Both the position numbers and the translations under genes were made by a program. The notes below the pieces were generated by a model. That model made no database searches and was not told the DNA's origin. It saw only the letters and a list, made by a program, of their open reading frames with translations. From NCBI GenBank assembly GCA_963931435.1, contig OZ007012.1:930001-994000 (forward strand): a stretch of DNA of 64,000 bases, in the 5' to 3' direction. The stretch is from Coprousia sp963931435 (GTDB lineage: Bacteria; Actinomycetota; Coriobacteriia; Coriobacteriales; Coriobacteriaceae). Of this stretch, positions 34,202-43,192 are shown in pieces; positions within the stretch are counted from its first letter, which is position 1; each line of letters begins with the position of its first letter.

Positions 34202-36826
34202 ATGGCATGGTTCAGGAAGCTGATGGAGGGCTCGCTCTCCGCGCGCGTGCGCGGCACCCGGCGCCGCGCGGCGCTCGCCCTCGCGGCGCTCGCCCCGGTG
34301 GCGCTCGTCGCGGTCCTCGTCGCCGCCGTCGCGCCGGCGCTCACGGCGACGGAGCGCGTGCCCGTGGCCGTGGTGAACCTCGACGAGGGCGCCGTGGACG
34401 CGAACGGGCGCGAGGTGGCCTATGGCGAGGATCTGGTGGACGACCTCGCCGATTCCGCAGAGCTGGCCTGGGACGTCGTGGACGACGAGGCCGCGGGGGC
34501 GGGGCTCGCCGACGGGACGTACGCCCTGGTGCTCCGGATCCCCGCGGACTACTCCGAGAAGGTGGCGAGCGTCGCGGGCGACGCCCCCGAGCAGGCGACG
34601 CTCGAGGTGCTCTCGGACGGCAGCGTCAACGTGCTGGCCACCGACGCCGGCTCCGCCGCGCTCAAGCAGGTCCAGGCGCGCCTGAAGAGCGACCTGGGGG
34701 AGAACTACATGCTCTCGGTCTTGAGCCGCGTGCGCGGCCAGGCCTCGCGCCTCACGATGACAGCCGACGGCGCGGTGATGCTCGACGAGGCCTATGACGC
34801 GCTCGCCCAGGGCGCCGACGCCATCGCCCAGGGCCTCAACCAGATCTCCCAGGGCACCGGGACCCTCACCGACGGCCTCGGCACCATCGCCCAGGGCGTC
34901 ACGGCCGTGGGCGAGGGCACCCAGGCCGTCGCGGCGGGCATCGAGCAGACGACACGGCAGGCGGTGGAGCCGCTCGCGCAGGCATCCTCAGGCTTGGCGA
35001 GCGGGCTCGAGGGCGTGTCGCGGGGCGTCGCCTATTCCGCTCAGATGGCGAGCGCCGCCTCGGATGCGCTCGACGAGGGCTTCGGCGACCTCTCCGGTCT
35101 GGCCGGGCTCGCACCCGAGCTCGAGGAGCCTGCGCGCTCGCTCTCCCAGGCGCTCGCCGATTCCTCCGCAGCGCTCGCGCAGATTCGCTCAGGTGCCGCG
35201 GACGTGACAGAGGGCGTGGGCGCCGCCGTCGACGGCGTCGCCGCGGTCGAGCGGGGGGCCGCGAGCCTGAGCGCTCAGCTGGACAACTCCAGCGACCCGT
35301 CCGCCCCCGGCATCGCCCAGCGTGCGGCCGAACTCGCTGCCGCTGCCAAGCGGTGGCAGAGCGTCGATGGCGCCCAGCGCGTCGCCGATGTGACCGCGGC
35401 TCTCGAGTCGCTCAAGGAGTCTGCCAGCCCGGATGAACAGGAGGCTATCGAGGACGCGCTCGTGCTCATCAAGGAGATGGACGGGGACATGGGCAGCCTC
35501 GCCGACGGCCTTGCAGGCGAGGATGGCACGGGCGGCCTCGCCGGCGCTGCGCGGACGGCTGCTCAGGACGCATCGACGCTTTCCAGCGGTGCGGGAAGCG
35601 CTTCTGCTGGCCTGCGCCAGGCCAACGAGGCCGCTTCGGCTGTCAACGATGCCGCCGCATCCTTCGACGCGGCGGGCTCGCAGGCGGTTGGGGCGCTCGA
35701 AGAGGCGGCGCCGACGCTCGAGGATGCCGCCCAAGCTGCCTACGGCTCGCTGACGAGCATGGGCAAGGCGAAGGCGATCCTGGGGGAGAGTGACCTCTAC
35801 GGCGGCACGGACCTCGCGGGCTTCACCGGCGCCCTGGCGAGCCAGCTCTCCGCCGGCTCATCGGGTGCGGACGTGGGCATGACCCTCGGCACTCTGGCGG
35901 CGGTGCAGGCCCAGGGCATGGCGGCGCTGCCCGAGGTGCTCGGTGCGCTCTCCACCACGACCTACCAGCTCGGGCAGGGCGGGGCCTCGCTCGGGGCGGT
36001 GCTCGACGCCTCCGCGCAGGGCGTCTCGGCTTTGGGTACGGGGCTCTCGTCCCTGGCCTCGGCCCAGGGGCAGATCGCCAGCGGCGTGAGCCAGCTCGGC
36101 GACATGTCCGGGAGTATCACCGACTCGATGTCCCAGGCGGGGGAGACCCTGGCCGACGTCTCCTCCTCCTACGCCGACCGCGCTGAGGTCGCCGCGAGCC
36201 CCGTGCGGCTCGCCACCACCGTCGAGAACCGGGTGGACGACGCGGCCGCCCTCGTGCCCGCCTGCGCGCTCATCGCCCTGTGGGCGGGCGCCATAGCCTC
36301 GTGCGCGCTGCTGCCCGCGGCGGATGCGCGCGCCGTGATCGCCGGGCGCACGGCCTCGGCCCTCGCGGCGGCGTTCGCGCCCTACGCGCTGCTGGGCCTC
36401 GTGCAGGCGGTGCTCGTGGGCGCCGCCTGCGTCATCGCCGCGGGCGCCCCGGCCGATCCGGCGCGCTTCGCCGCGGTGCTCGCCCTCGCCGCCCTCGCCG
36501 ACGCGGCAGTCGCGTTCGCGCTGCGGCAGGCGGCCGGGCGCGCGGCCGTGCCCGCCATGGTGGCGCTCCTGCTCGTGCAGGCGGTCTGCGGCGGGGCCGT
36601 GCTGCCGGAGGTCTTCACGCAGGGCGCCTTCGCCGCCCTGGGGCGGGTGCTGCCGGTGCCCGTCGCCGCGCGGGCGCTCCTGGGGGCGCTCTCCGGCGGC
36701 GCGGGCGCCTCGGCGGCGGCTCTCGCGTGCCTCGCTGCATGGGTCGTTGCCGCTCTCGCGTGCGCGGCGGTCGCCGCCCGGGCGCGCCTGCGCGTGCGCC
36801 CGGAGCGGGTCTTCGCGCGCGCCTGA
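34202..36826 (+). CDS. YhgE/Pip-family membrane protein
   Basis: An 874-residue protein. A first helix (about residues 24-46) is followed by VPVAVVNLDEGA, the start of the conserved YhgE/Pip extracytoplasmic domain. Residues about 200-670 are a long Ala/Ser/Gln-rich, coiled-coil-like stretch with repeated QG-IAQGLNQISQGT-type heptads. The C-terminal 180 residues hold five to six helices of ABC-2 type. Relatives include phage-infection protein Pip and EsaA of type VII secretion. GAGGAG lies nine bases before the ATG. Its neighbour is a degenerate ABC domain, which fits the ABC-2-like membrane end. Function is unknown; an export or envelope role is inferred. Confidence 0.82.
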   Translation: MAWFRKLMEGSLSARVRGTRRRAALALAALAPVALVAVLVAAVAPALTATERVPVAVVNLDEGAVDANGREVAYGEDLVDDLADSAELAWDVVDDEAAGAGLADGTYALVLRIPADYSEKVASVAGDAPEQATLEVLSDGSVNVLATDAGSAALKQVQARLKSDLGENYMLSVLSRVRGQASRLTMTADGAVMLDEAYDALAQGADAIAQGLNQISQGTGTLTDGLGTIAQGVTAVGEGTQAVAAGIEQTTRQAVEPLAQASSGLASGLEGVSRGVAYSAQMASAASDALDEGFGDLSGLAGLAPELEEPARSLSQALADSSAALAQIRSGAADVTEGVGAAVDGVAAVERGAASLSAQLDNSSDPSAPGIAQRAAELAAAAKRWQSVDGAQRVADVTAALESLKESASPDEQEAIEDALVLIKEMDGDMGSLADGLAGEDGTGGLAGAARTAAQDASTLSSGAGSASAGLRQANEAASAVNDAAASFDAAGSQAVGALEEAAPTLEDAAQAAYGSLTSMGKAKAILGESDLYGGTDLAGFTGALASQLSAGSSGADVGMTLGTLAAVQAQGMAALPEVLGALSTTTYQLGQGGASLGAVLDASAQGVSALGTGLSSLASAQGQIASGVSQLGDMSGSITDSMSQAGETLADVSSSYADRAEVAASPVRLATTVENRVDDAAALVPACALIALWAGAIASCALLPAADARAVIAGRTASALAAAFAPYALLGLVQAVLVGAACVIAAGAPADPARFAAVLALAALADAAVAFALRQAAGRAAVPAMVALLLVQAVCGGAVLPEVFTQGAFAALGRVLPVPVAARALLGALSGGAGASAAALACLAAWVVAALACAAVAARARLRVRPERVFARA

Positions 36827-36964
36827 GCCGCGTGGTGCCACCCGGGTCGCCGGGGCCATGGGCTCGCTGCGCCGCGTCCGATCGCGTGCCGCGCCGCGCG
36901 GGTCCGCTCGCACGCCCGCGCCCGGCGCCCGCATGTAGCTTTCGCGGGTGTCCGCGCGCTGGCG

Positions 36965-36970
36965 TACAAT
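36965..36970 (+). promoter_or_regulatory. Probable -10 element of the metK operon
   Basis: TACAAT lies 78 bases before the metK ATG. The -35 region is G+C-rich and does not match the consensus. Confidence 0.4.
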
Positions 36971-36987
36971 GGCCTCACCCTGAAAAC

Positions 36988-37020
36988 CGGCGCGGCGGAA
37001 TGGCAACGGCCGCCGCGCCG
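36988..37020 (+). promoter_or_regulatory. Stable hairpin in the metK leader
   Basis: An 11-base-pair perfect stem (36988-36998 with 37010-37020) around an 11-base loop lies between the predicted transcript start and the metK ribosome site. It is a simple hairpin without the features of the known SAM riboswitches that I could check. It may still affect stability or translation of the operon mRNA. Confidence 0.45.
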
Positions 37021-37047
37021 CATGGTCGAGAAGAAAGGTCCGTCCGT

Positions 37048-38319
37048 ATGTCCGACGCATCTCGTTCCCATCCCCGCTCGTTCGTCTTCACCTCCGAATC
37101 GGTGACCGAGGGGCACCCCGACAAGATCGCCGACCAGATCTCCGACGCCGTGCTCGACGCCATCCTCGCCAAGGAGGCCCAGCTGGAGGCCGAGGGCTAC
37201 GTGGATACCGATGGCGTGCCCGCGCGCCTCGAGAACGTCCGCTGCGCGGCCGAGACGCTCCTCACCACGGGCATGGTCGTCGTCTCCGGCGAGATCCGCA
37301 CCCAGGCCTACGTGGACATCCAGAAGATCGCGCGCGAGGTCATCTGCGGCATCGGCTACGACCGCGCCAAGTACGGTTTCGACGGCACCACCTGCGGCGT
37401 CATCAACATGATCCACGGCCAGAGCGCCGACATCGCGCAGGGCGTGGACGAGAGCTACGACGCGCAGGCCGGCCGCACCACCGACCCGCTCGACCTCATC
37501 GGCGCCGGGGACCAGGGCATGATGTTCGGCTACGCCACCGACGAGACCGAGGCGCTCATGCCCATGCCGCACCACCTCGCGAGCCGCCTGGCCGAGCGCC
37601 TGGCCGCCGTGCGCCACGATGGGACGCTGCCGTACCTGCGCCCCGACGGCAAGACGCAGGTCACCGTCCGCTACGAGGACGACCGCCCCGTCGAGGTGAC
37701 CTGCATCGTCATCTCCACCCAGCACGCCCCCGAGATCGAGGACATGGGCGTCATCCGCGCCGACATGCTCGAGCACGTGATCGCGCCGGTGATGGAGGAG
37801 GCGGGTATCGCCTGGCGGGACGCCGAGCTCTACGTCAACCCCACGGGGCGGTTCGTGGTGGGCGGCCCCATGGGCGACACGGGCCTCACCGGGCGCAAGA
37901 TCATCGTCGATACCTACGGCGGCATGGGACGCCACGGCGGCGGCGCCTTCTCCGGCAAGGACTGCACCAAGGTCGACCGCTCGGCCGCCTACGCGGCGCG
38001 CTGGGTGGCCAAGAACGTGGTGGCCGCCGGCCTCGCGCGTCGCTGCGAGGTGGAGCTCGCCTACGCGATCGGCGTCGCGCGGCCGCTCTCCATCATGGTC
38101 GAGACGTTCGGCACGGGCCGGGTGCCCGACGCAGAGATCGCCCGCGCCATCGAGCAGGTCTTCGACCTCAGGCCCGGCGCCATCATCCGCGACCTCGACC
38201 TGCGCAGACCCATCTACCGCAAGACCGCCGTGTACGGCCATTTCGGGCGCAACGATCCGGACTTCACCTGGGAGCGCACCGACCGCGCCGAGGCGCTCGC
38301 CGCCGCGTGCGGGGCGTGA
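37048..38319 (+). CDS. metK: S-adenosylmethionine synthetase
   Basis: A 423-residue enzyme making SAM from methionine and ATP. FTSESVTEGHPDKIADQISDAVLDA near the N-terminus, GAGDQGMMFGYA at about residues 150-161, and GGGAFSGKDCTKVDRSAAY (P-loop-like) are all present. Length is slightly above the 385-400 usual. AGAAAGG precedes the ATG at 37048. The GNAT gene overlaps its stop codon, starting a run metK-GNAT-priA-def-fmt-rsmB with short gaps. SAM made here is the methyl donor for RsmB at the end of the same run. Confidence 0.97.
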   Translation: MSDASRSHPRSFVFTSESVTEGHPDKIADQISDAVLDAILAKEAQLEAEGYVDTDGVPARLENVRCAAETLLTTGMVVVSGEIRTQAYVDIQKIAREVICGIGYDRAKYGFDGTTCGVINMIHGQSADIAQGVDESYDAQAGRTTDPLDLIGAGDQGMMFGYATDETEALMPMPHHLASRLAERLAAVRHDGTLPYLRPDGKTQVTVRYEDDRPVEVTCIVISTQHAPEIEDMGVIRADMLEHVIAPVMEEAGIAWRDAELYVNPTGRFVVGGPMGDTGLTGRKIIVDTYGGMGRHGGGAFSGKDCTKVDRSAAYAARWVAKNVVAAGLARRCEVELAYAIGVARPLSIMVETFGTGRVPDAEIARAIEQVFDLRPGAIIRDLDLRRPIYRKTAVYGHFGRNDPDFTWERTDRAEALAAACGA

Positions 38320-38903
38320 GACGCGTGCGCGCGTCCGGCGCCGCGTCTGCGCCCCTGGGCATCGGGGTCGCGCGGGCGGATGAGATGCCCGCGATCGAGG
38401 ATCTGTACCGGCGTGTCGCCCGCGCCATGCGGGGCACGCCGGCCGACTGCGCATGGGAGTACGGCGTGCACCCCGCGCCCGAGGACCTGCGCGACGCCTG
38501 CGCCGCGGGCGACCTCGTCTGCGCGCGGCAGGACGGGCGGCCGGTCGGCGCGCTCGTGCTGAACGGCCGCTGGGAGGACTACTACGAGGGCAAGCCCTGG
38601 CGCGTCGACGCCCCTGGGGAGCGGGTGGGCGTCATCCACCTCGTGGCGAGCGCCCCCGATCTCCGTGGCCGCGGCATCGCCCGCGCGCTCGTGCGCGCCG
38701 CGAAGGCCGAGGCGCGCCGCCGGGGTCTCGCCGCGCTCAGGCTCGACGTGTTCGACAACAACGCACCCGCCCGCGCCCTCTATGCCTCCGAGGGGTTCGT
38801 CTACCTGGGGACGTACCCGTGCCGTTATCCCGAGGGCTTTACCCATGACACGGGCTTCATGGAGCTCGACCTGGGGGCCGCGGACGGGGCGGCGCGCGCA
38901 TGA
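38316..38903 (+). CDS. GNAT-family N-acetyltransferase
   Basis: A 195-residue acetyltransferase. The acetyl-CoA loop is in the block VIHLVASAPDLRGRGIARALV (R-G-R-G-I-A near the centre of the protein), followed by the C-terminal strand LDVFDNNAPARALYASEGF, typical of the fold. The substrate is unknown. GTG 38316 is chosen because it overlaps the metK stop as GTGA; GTG at 38307 or 38325 are alternatives. Its end overlaps the priA start as ATGA. Confidence 0.85.
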   Translation: MRRVRASGAASAPLGIGVARADEMPAIEDLYRRVARAMRGTPADCAWEYGVHPAPEDLRDACAAGDLVCARQDGRPVGALVLNGRWEDYYEGKPWRVDAPGERVGVIHLVASAPDLRGRGIARALVRAAKAEARRRGLAALRLDVFDNNAPARALYASEGFVYLGTYPCRYPEGFTHDTGFMELDLGAADGAARA

Positions 38904-41563
38904 TTCGGCAGGAATCGCTGTTCGATGCGCTCGGGGCGTCCGGGACGGCGGCGCCCGGCGCCCCCGGTCCCGCGCCCGAGGCCGCCGGCGCGCCCGCCGG
39001 CTTCGTCTCGGTGATCGTGGACATCCCTGCCCGCGCCCTCTCCGAGCCCTTCGCCTACGCCGTCCCCGCCGCGCTCGACGCCGAGGTGCGTCCGGGCTGC
39101 ACGGTGCTCATCGCCTTCGGTCGGCGCATGGCCCTCGGCTACGCGGTCCGCCGCGCCCGCACCCTGGGGGAGCTCCCCGGCACGGAAGGGCTCGATCCAG
39201 CGCGGGTCAAGCCCGTGCGCGCCGTGCTGGCGCCGCCCTCCTGCGCCGCGCACGCCGCCGATCTCGCGGCTTGGATGAGCCGGGCGTACGTGGCGCCGCT
39301 CGCCGAGTGCTGGCGACTCTTCCTTCCGCCCGGCGGCACGCCCCGCCTCGCGCGCGGCGCGGACGGCGCCTGGCGCGTGGAGCGGCAGGCCACCCCTGAG
39401 GTCCACGAGCGGGTTGTCTCGCTCACGGAGGAGGGGCGCTCCTACGTGCCGCCCCGCAACGCCCCGCGCCAGCGCCAGCTCGTCGAGGCCCTCTCCTGCG
39501 GCCCGGTGACCACGCGCGAGCTGCGCGCCCTCCACGGCGACCTCTCCGCTGCCATCCGCGTCCTCGCCAAGAAGGGGGTCGTTGCGGTGGGGGAGCGCCG
39601 CGCCTGGCGCGGGGGCGCCGACGCGACGACCCTCTCCTCCGCCCACGCCGCCGCGCCCGAACGCCTCACGGAGGGCCAGGCCCGGGCACTCGCCGCCATC
39701 GAGGAGGCGGCAGCGGCTGGCGCTGGCGACGTCGTGGTGGTGGACGGGGTGACGGGCTCGGGCAAGACCGAGGTCTACCTCTCCGCCATCGAGCGCGTCC
39801 TCGTGCGCGGGCGCTCGGCCTGCGTGCTCGTGCCCGAGATCTCGCTCACCGCCCAGACGGTGGGGCGCTTCCGCTCGCGATTCGGCGACGCGGTGGCCGT
39901 GTTCCACTCGCGCCTCTCGGCAGGCGAGCGCCTCGACCAGTGGGACATGGTGCGCACCGGTGCGGCGCGCGTGGTGGTGGGCGCGCGCTCGGCGCTGTTC
40001 TGCCCCTTCAGCGACCTGGGGCTCATCGTCATCGACGAGGAGCACGAGACCTCCTACAAGCAGGGCTCCAGCCCGCGCTACCACGCCCGCGAGGTCGCGG
40101 CCGAGATGGCGCGGCGCGGCGGGTTCCCGCTCGTGCTGGGCTCGGCCACGCCCTCGGCCGAGGCGCTCGCCGCCTGCGCGGCGGGAGGGCGCGCCGGCCA
40201 GCTGTGGCGCCGGGTCGAGATGCGCGAGCGCCCCGCCGGGGCGACCCTGCCGCGCATCCGCGTCGTGGACCTGCGCCGCGCCTTCGCGCGCGGCAACCGC
40301 TCCATCTTCTCGCGCGAGCTCGAGGAGGCCCTGCTCGGGGTGGCGGAGCGCGGCGAGAAGGCGGTGCTCCTGCACAACCGGCGCGGCTTCGCGCCCTTCC
40401 TCATGTGCCGGGAATGCGGCTGCGTGCCCACCTGCAAGCACTGCTCCACGGCGCTCACTTACCATGAGCGGACCCATACGCTCGAGTGCCATACCTGCGG
40501 AGCGGTCTACCACGTGCGTTCCTATCCCGCGCCGGGGAGCTCCTGCCCCAAGTGCGGGAGCCGCTACCTGGCCAAGATGGGGCTGGGCACCCAGCAGGTC
40601 GAGGATGCCCTGCGCGCGCTCATGCCCGGGTATGTCGAGGTCATCCGCATGGACGCCGACTCCACGCGCGGCAAGGACGGGCACCGCCGGCTCCTGGAGC
40701 GCTTCGACGCCGCGGAGTGCGCCGTGTTGCTGGGCACTCAGATGATCGCCAAGGGGCTCGATTTCCCCGAGGTGACGCTCGTGGGCGTCGTCAACGCCGA
40801 CTACGCCCTCAAGATGCCCGATTTTCGTGCGGGCGAGCGCGCGTTCGACCTGCTTGAGCAGGTGGCCGGCCGCGCGGGGAGGGGTGAGCGCCCCGGAGAG
40901 GTCATCATCCAGACCTACCTGCCCGACGACCCCGTCATCCGCGCCGTCGCCGCGCACGACCGCTCCGTGTTCATCGAGCACGACCGCGCCCAGCGCGCGG
41001 CGGCGTCCTACCCGCCGTTCGTCCGCCTCGCCAACATCACCTGCTGGAGCGCGCGGGAGGACGCCGCCGAGGCCCATGCCGCGCGCCTGGTCCGCGCGCT
41101 GCGCTCGGCGTTCGAGGGGAGCCCGCGCGCGGCTTTTGCTGCCGGCTCGGATCTGCCGCGGTGCGCGGCGGGGTGCGCGGGGTCTTCGGATCCGAGCGTC
41201 CAAGGGGCCGCCGCCGCGCCGCGGGGCGCGGAAGGGCCGAAGCGGGTTCCCGCGGGCGCGGGGGATCCGGATGCCCAGTGGGCCTCCGGAGGAAGGGTCC
41301 CCGCCGGCGGGCCGGGCAAAGACCCCGCGGGTGCCCGTCCCTCGATCGCCGGGCTCGCCGGCGATCCTACGGCCGCCCCCGTGGTCCTCGGTCCCACCCC
41401 CTGCGTGATCGCGCGTGCCAAGGACCGCTACCGCTACCACCTCATCATCAAGAGCCCGCTCGATGCCGACGTCGCGCCCGTCATCGCCTGGGCGCTCGCG
41501 GCGGAACCCGCCCCGCAGGGCGTGAGCCTGAGCGTCGATATGGACGCCTACGACCTCATGTGA
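38900..41563 (+). CDS. priA: Primosomal protein N' (replication restart helicase PriA)
   Basis: An 887-residue helicase that reloads the replisome at stalled forks. After a low-complexity start comes the 3'-DNA-binding domain (SVIVDIPARALSEPFAYAVP), then Walker A GVTGSGKT, the DEEH box VIDEEHETSYKQ, and the zinc module with CRECGC, CKHC, CHTCG and CPKCG. The last helicase motif is in EQVAGRAGR. Unlike the motif-poor PriA of mycobacteria, all helicase motifs are intact. An insert of about 80 Ala/Gly/Pro-rich residues (roughly 745-825) splits the C-terminal domain before VVLGPTPCVIARAKDRYRYH. The start overlaps the GNAT stop (ATGA). Confidence 0.95.
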   Translation: MIRQESLFDALGASGTAAPGAPGPAPEAAGAPAGFVSVIVDIPARALSEPFAYAVPAALDAEVRPGCTVLIAFGRRMALGYAVRRARTLGELPGTEGLDPARVKPVRAVLAPPSCAAHAADLAAWMSRAYVAPLAECWRLFLPPGGTPRLARGADGAWRVERQATPEVHERVVSLTEEGRSYVPPRNAPRQRQLVEALSCGPVTTRELRALHGDLSAAIRVLAKKGVVAVGERRAWRGGADATTLSSAHAAAPERLTEGQARALAAIEEAAAAGAGDVVVVDGVTGSGKTEVYLSAIERVLVRGRSACVLVPEISLTAQTVGRFRSRFGDAVAVFHSRLSAGERLDQWDMVRTGAARVVVGARSALFCPFSDLGLIVIDEEHETSYKQGSSPRYHAREVAAEMARRGGFPLVLGSATPSAEALAACAAGGRAGQLWRRVEMRERPAGATLPRIRVVDLRRAFARGNRSIFSRELEEALLGVAERGEKAVLLHNRRGFAPFLMCRECGCVPTCKHCSTALTYHERTHTLECHTCGAVYHVRSYPAPGSSCPKCGSRYLAKMGLGTQQVEDALRALMPGYVEVIRMDADSTRGKDGHRRLLERFDAAECAVLLGTQMIAKGLDFPEVTLVGVVNADYALKMPDFRAGERAFDLLEQVAGRAGRGERPGEVIIQTYLPDDPVIRAVAAHDRSVFIEHDRAQRAAASYPPFVRLANITCWSAREDAAEAHAARLVRALRSAFEGSPRAAFAAGSDLPRCAAGCAGSSDPSVQGAAAAPRGAEGPKRVPAGAGDPDAQWASGGRVPAGGPGKDPAGARPSIAGLAGDPTAAPVVLGPTPCVIARAKDRYRYHLIIKSPLDADVAPVIAWALAAEPAPQGVSLSVDMDAYDLM

Positions 41564-41706
41564 CGGCGCTCGCCGCCGGCGCCGCGCGTCCGGCGCCCCG
41601 GGGTTTTCGTGAGGAGCGTGGCGTCCGTCTCAAGCGGCGCCGGTGGGATACAATGGGCAGGATATGGACGATCGCGGCCCGCGCGGCCGATGGAAAGGAA
41701 GTTCCC

Positions 41707-42252
41707 ATGGAGATGAACGGCATCGTGCTCTCGCCCGATCCGCGCCTGCGCCAGGAGTGCGCGCCCATCGAGACCATCGACGGCAGGATCGAGAAGCTCG
41801 CCCAGCGCATGAAGGACATGATGTTCGAGAACGGCGGCTGCGGCCTGGCGGCCCCCCAGATCGGCGAGATGATCCAGATGGTGGTCATCGACGTGGACTA
41901 CACCGATAAGAAGGACTACGACCCCTACGTGCTCATCAACCCCGTGATCGTGGAGGCGTCCGACACGCTCATGAGCTACAGCGAGGGGTGCCTGTCCATC
42001 CCCGGCATCAGCTGCGAGATCGAGCGCCCCGACCGCGTGGTGGTGGAGGCCTACGACCTGGACGCCAACCTCATGCGCTACGAGGCCGAGCGCGACCTCA
42101 TGTGCGTGTGCCTGCAGCACGAGATCGACCACCTGCACGGCAAGACGATGTTCGAGCGGCTGGGCCCGCAGGCGCGCATGCACGCGCTGCGCCGCTACCA
42201 GGAGGCGCTGGAGCACGGCGCCAAGCCGGGCGACACCACGGTCGAGGAATAG
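41707..42252 (+). CDS. def: Peptide deformylase
   Basis: A 181-residue metal enzyme removing the formyl group from new proteins. All three motifs are present: GCGLAAPQIG (about 45-54), EGCLSIP (about 94-100) with the metal-binding Cys, and QHEIDHLHG (about 138-146) with the metal-binding histidines and catalytic Glu. AAAGGAAG lies before the ATG at 41707. It is followed after 10 bases by fmt, the enzyme that adds the formyl group to initiator tRNA, the classic def-fmt pairing. Confidence 0.97.
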   Translation: MEMNGIVLSPDPRLRQECAPIETIDGRIEKLAQRMKDMMFENGGCGLAAPQIGEMIQMVVIDVDYTDKKDYDPYVLINPVIVEASDTLMSYSEGCLSIPGISCEIERPDRVVVEAYDLDANLMRYEAERDLMCVCLQHEIDHLHGKTMFERLGPQARMHALRRYQEALEHGAKPGDTTVEE

Positions 42253-42262
42253 GGGGGCAGCC

Positions 42263-43192
42263 ATGCGCGTCGTCTTCATGGGCACGCCGTCGTTCGCGGT
42301 GCCCTCGCTCGAGCATCTGGCGGCCGAGCACGAGGTGGTCCTGGTGCTCACGCGTCCCGATGCCGTGCGCTCGCGCGGAAAGCGCCTGGAGCCCTCGCCG
42401 GTCAAGGAGGCGGCTCAGGCGCTCGGCCTGCCCGTTCTGGAGACCAAGCGCATCACGCCCGAGGTGCTCGAGGCGCTCGGGGCGGCGCGCGCCGACGTGT
42501 TCTGCGTGGCGGCCTTCGGCTGCATCCTGCCCGACGCGGTTCTCACGATGGCGCCTCTGGGCTGCGTGAACGTCCACGCCTCGCTCCTGCCGCGCTGGCG
42601 CGGCGCGGCGCCCATCCAGCGGTCGATCCTCGCGGGCGACGAGGAGACGGGCGTGTCGATCATGCGCATCGGGCACGGGGTCGATACGGGGGCGTACTGC
42701 GCCCAAGCCTCGTGCGGCGTCGCAGGCAAGACGGCCGACGAGCTCACCGCCGAGCTGTCCGAGCTGGGCGCCGCGCTGCTGTGCCGCGTCCTTCCCACCC
42801 TCGCCGACGGCACCGCCGTATGGACCGAGCAGGACGAGGAGGGCGTCACGCACGCCGCCAAGATCGAGAAGTCCGAGATGCGCCTCGACCCCGTCGATAC
42901 CGCCCTCGCCAACCTGCGCCGAGTGCTCGCGTCGAGCGATGCCGCGCCCGCCCGCTGCATCGCGGCGGGACGTCCCGTGCGCGTCCTGCGCGCCCGGCTC
43001 GCCCCGGAGGGGGAGGCTGCCGATCTGCCCTCCGGTGCCCTTGCGGTCGCCGGCAAGCGGGTACTGCTGGGTTGCGCGGACGGCGCCCTGGAGCTCGTGG
43101 AGCTCAAGCCCGATGGCAAGCGCGCCATGGACGCCGCCGCCTGGGCGGCCGGGCTGCACGGCGCCCCGGGCATGTGGGAAGCGCTTTCGTGA
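42263..43192 (+). CDS. fmt: Methionyl-tRNA formyltransferase
   Basis: A 309-residue enzyme that formylates initiator Met-tRNA with 10-formyl-tetrahydrofolate. MRVVFMGTPSFAVPSL opens the fold, and NVHASLLPRWRGAAPIQ contains the catalytic Asn and SLLP folate-binding stretch at about residues 107-123. GHGVDTGA follows. The C-terminal OB-like domain binds tRNA. It lies 10 bases after def, and its stop overlaps the rsmB start (GTGA). Confidence 0.97.
   Translation: MRVVFMGTPSFAVPSLEHLAAEHEVVLVLTRPDAVRSRGKRLEPSPVKEAAQALGLPVLETKRITPEVLEALGAARADVFCVAAFGCILPDAVLTMAPLGCVNVHASLLPRWRGAAPIQRSILAGDEETGVSIMRIGHGVDTGAYCAQASCGVAGKTADELTAELSELGAALLCRVLPTLADGTAVWTEQDEEGVTHAAKIEKSEMRLDPVDTALANLRRVLASSDAAPARCIAAGRPVRVLRARLAPEGEAADLPSGALAVAGKRVLLGCADGALELVELKPDGKRAMDAAAWAAGLHGAPGMWEALS

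Noticed and set aside
36965..37047. metK leader as a SAM riboswitch
   Set aside because: Only one simple hairpin is visible; the multi-helix cores of the SAM riboswitch classes I know are not present.
38825..41440. Minus-strand open frame of about 870 codons opposite priA
   Set aside because: Low-information Arg/Gly/His-rich translation mirroring the codon bias of priA; no ribosome site and no recognisable domain.
41161..41706. N-terminal extension of peptide deformylase reaching back into priA
   Set aside because: The added residues are the shadow of the priA insert; the ATG at 41707 has a proper ribosome site and gives the normal family length.
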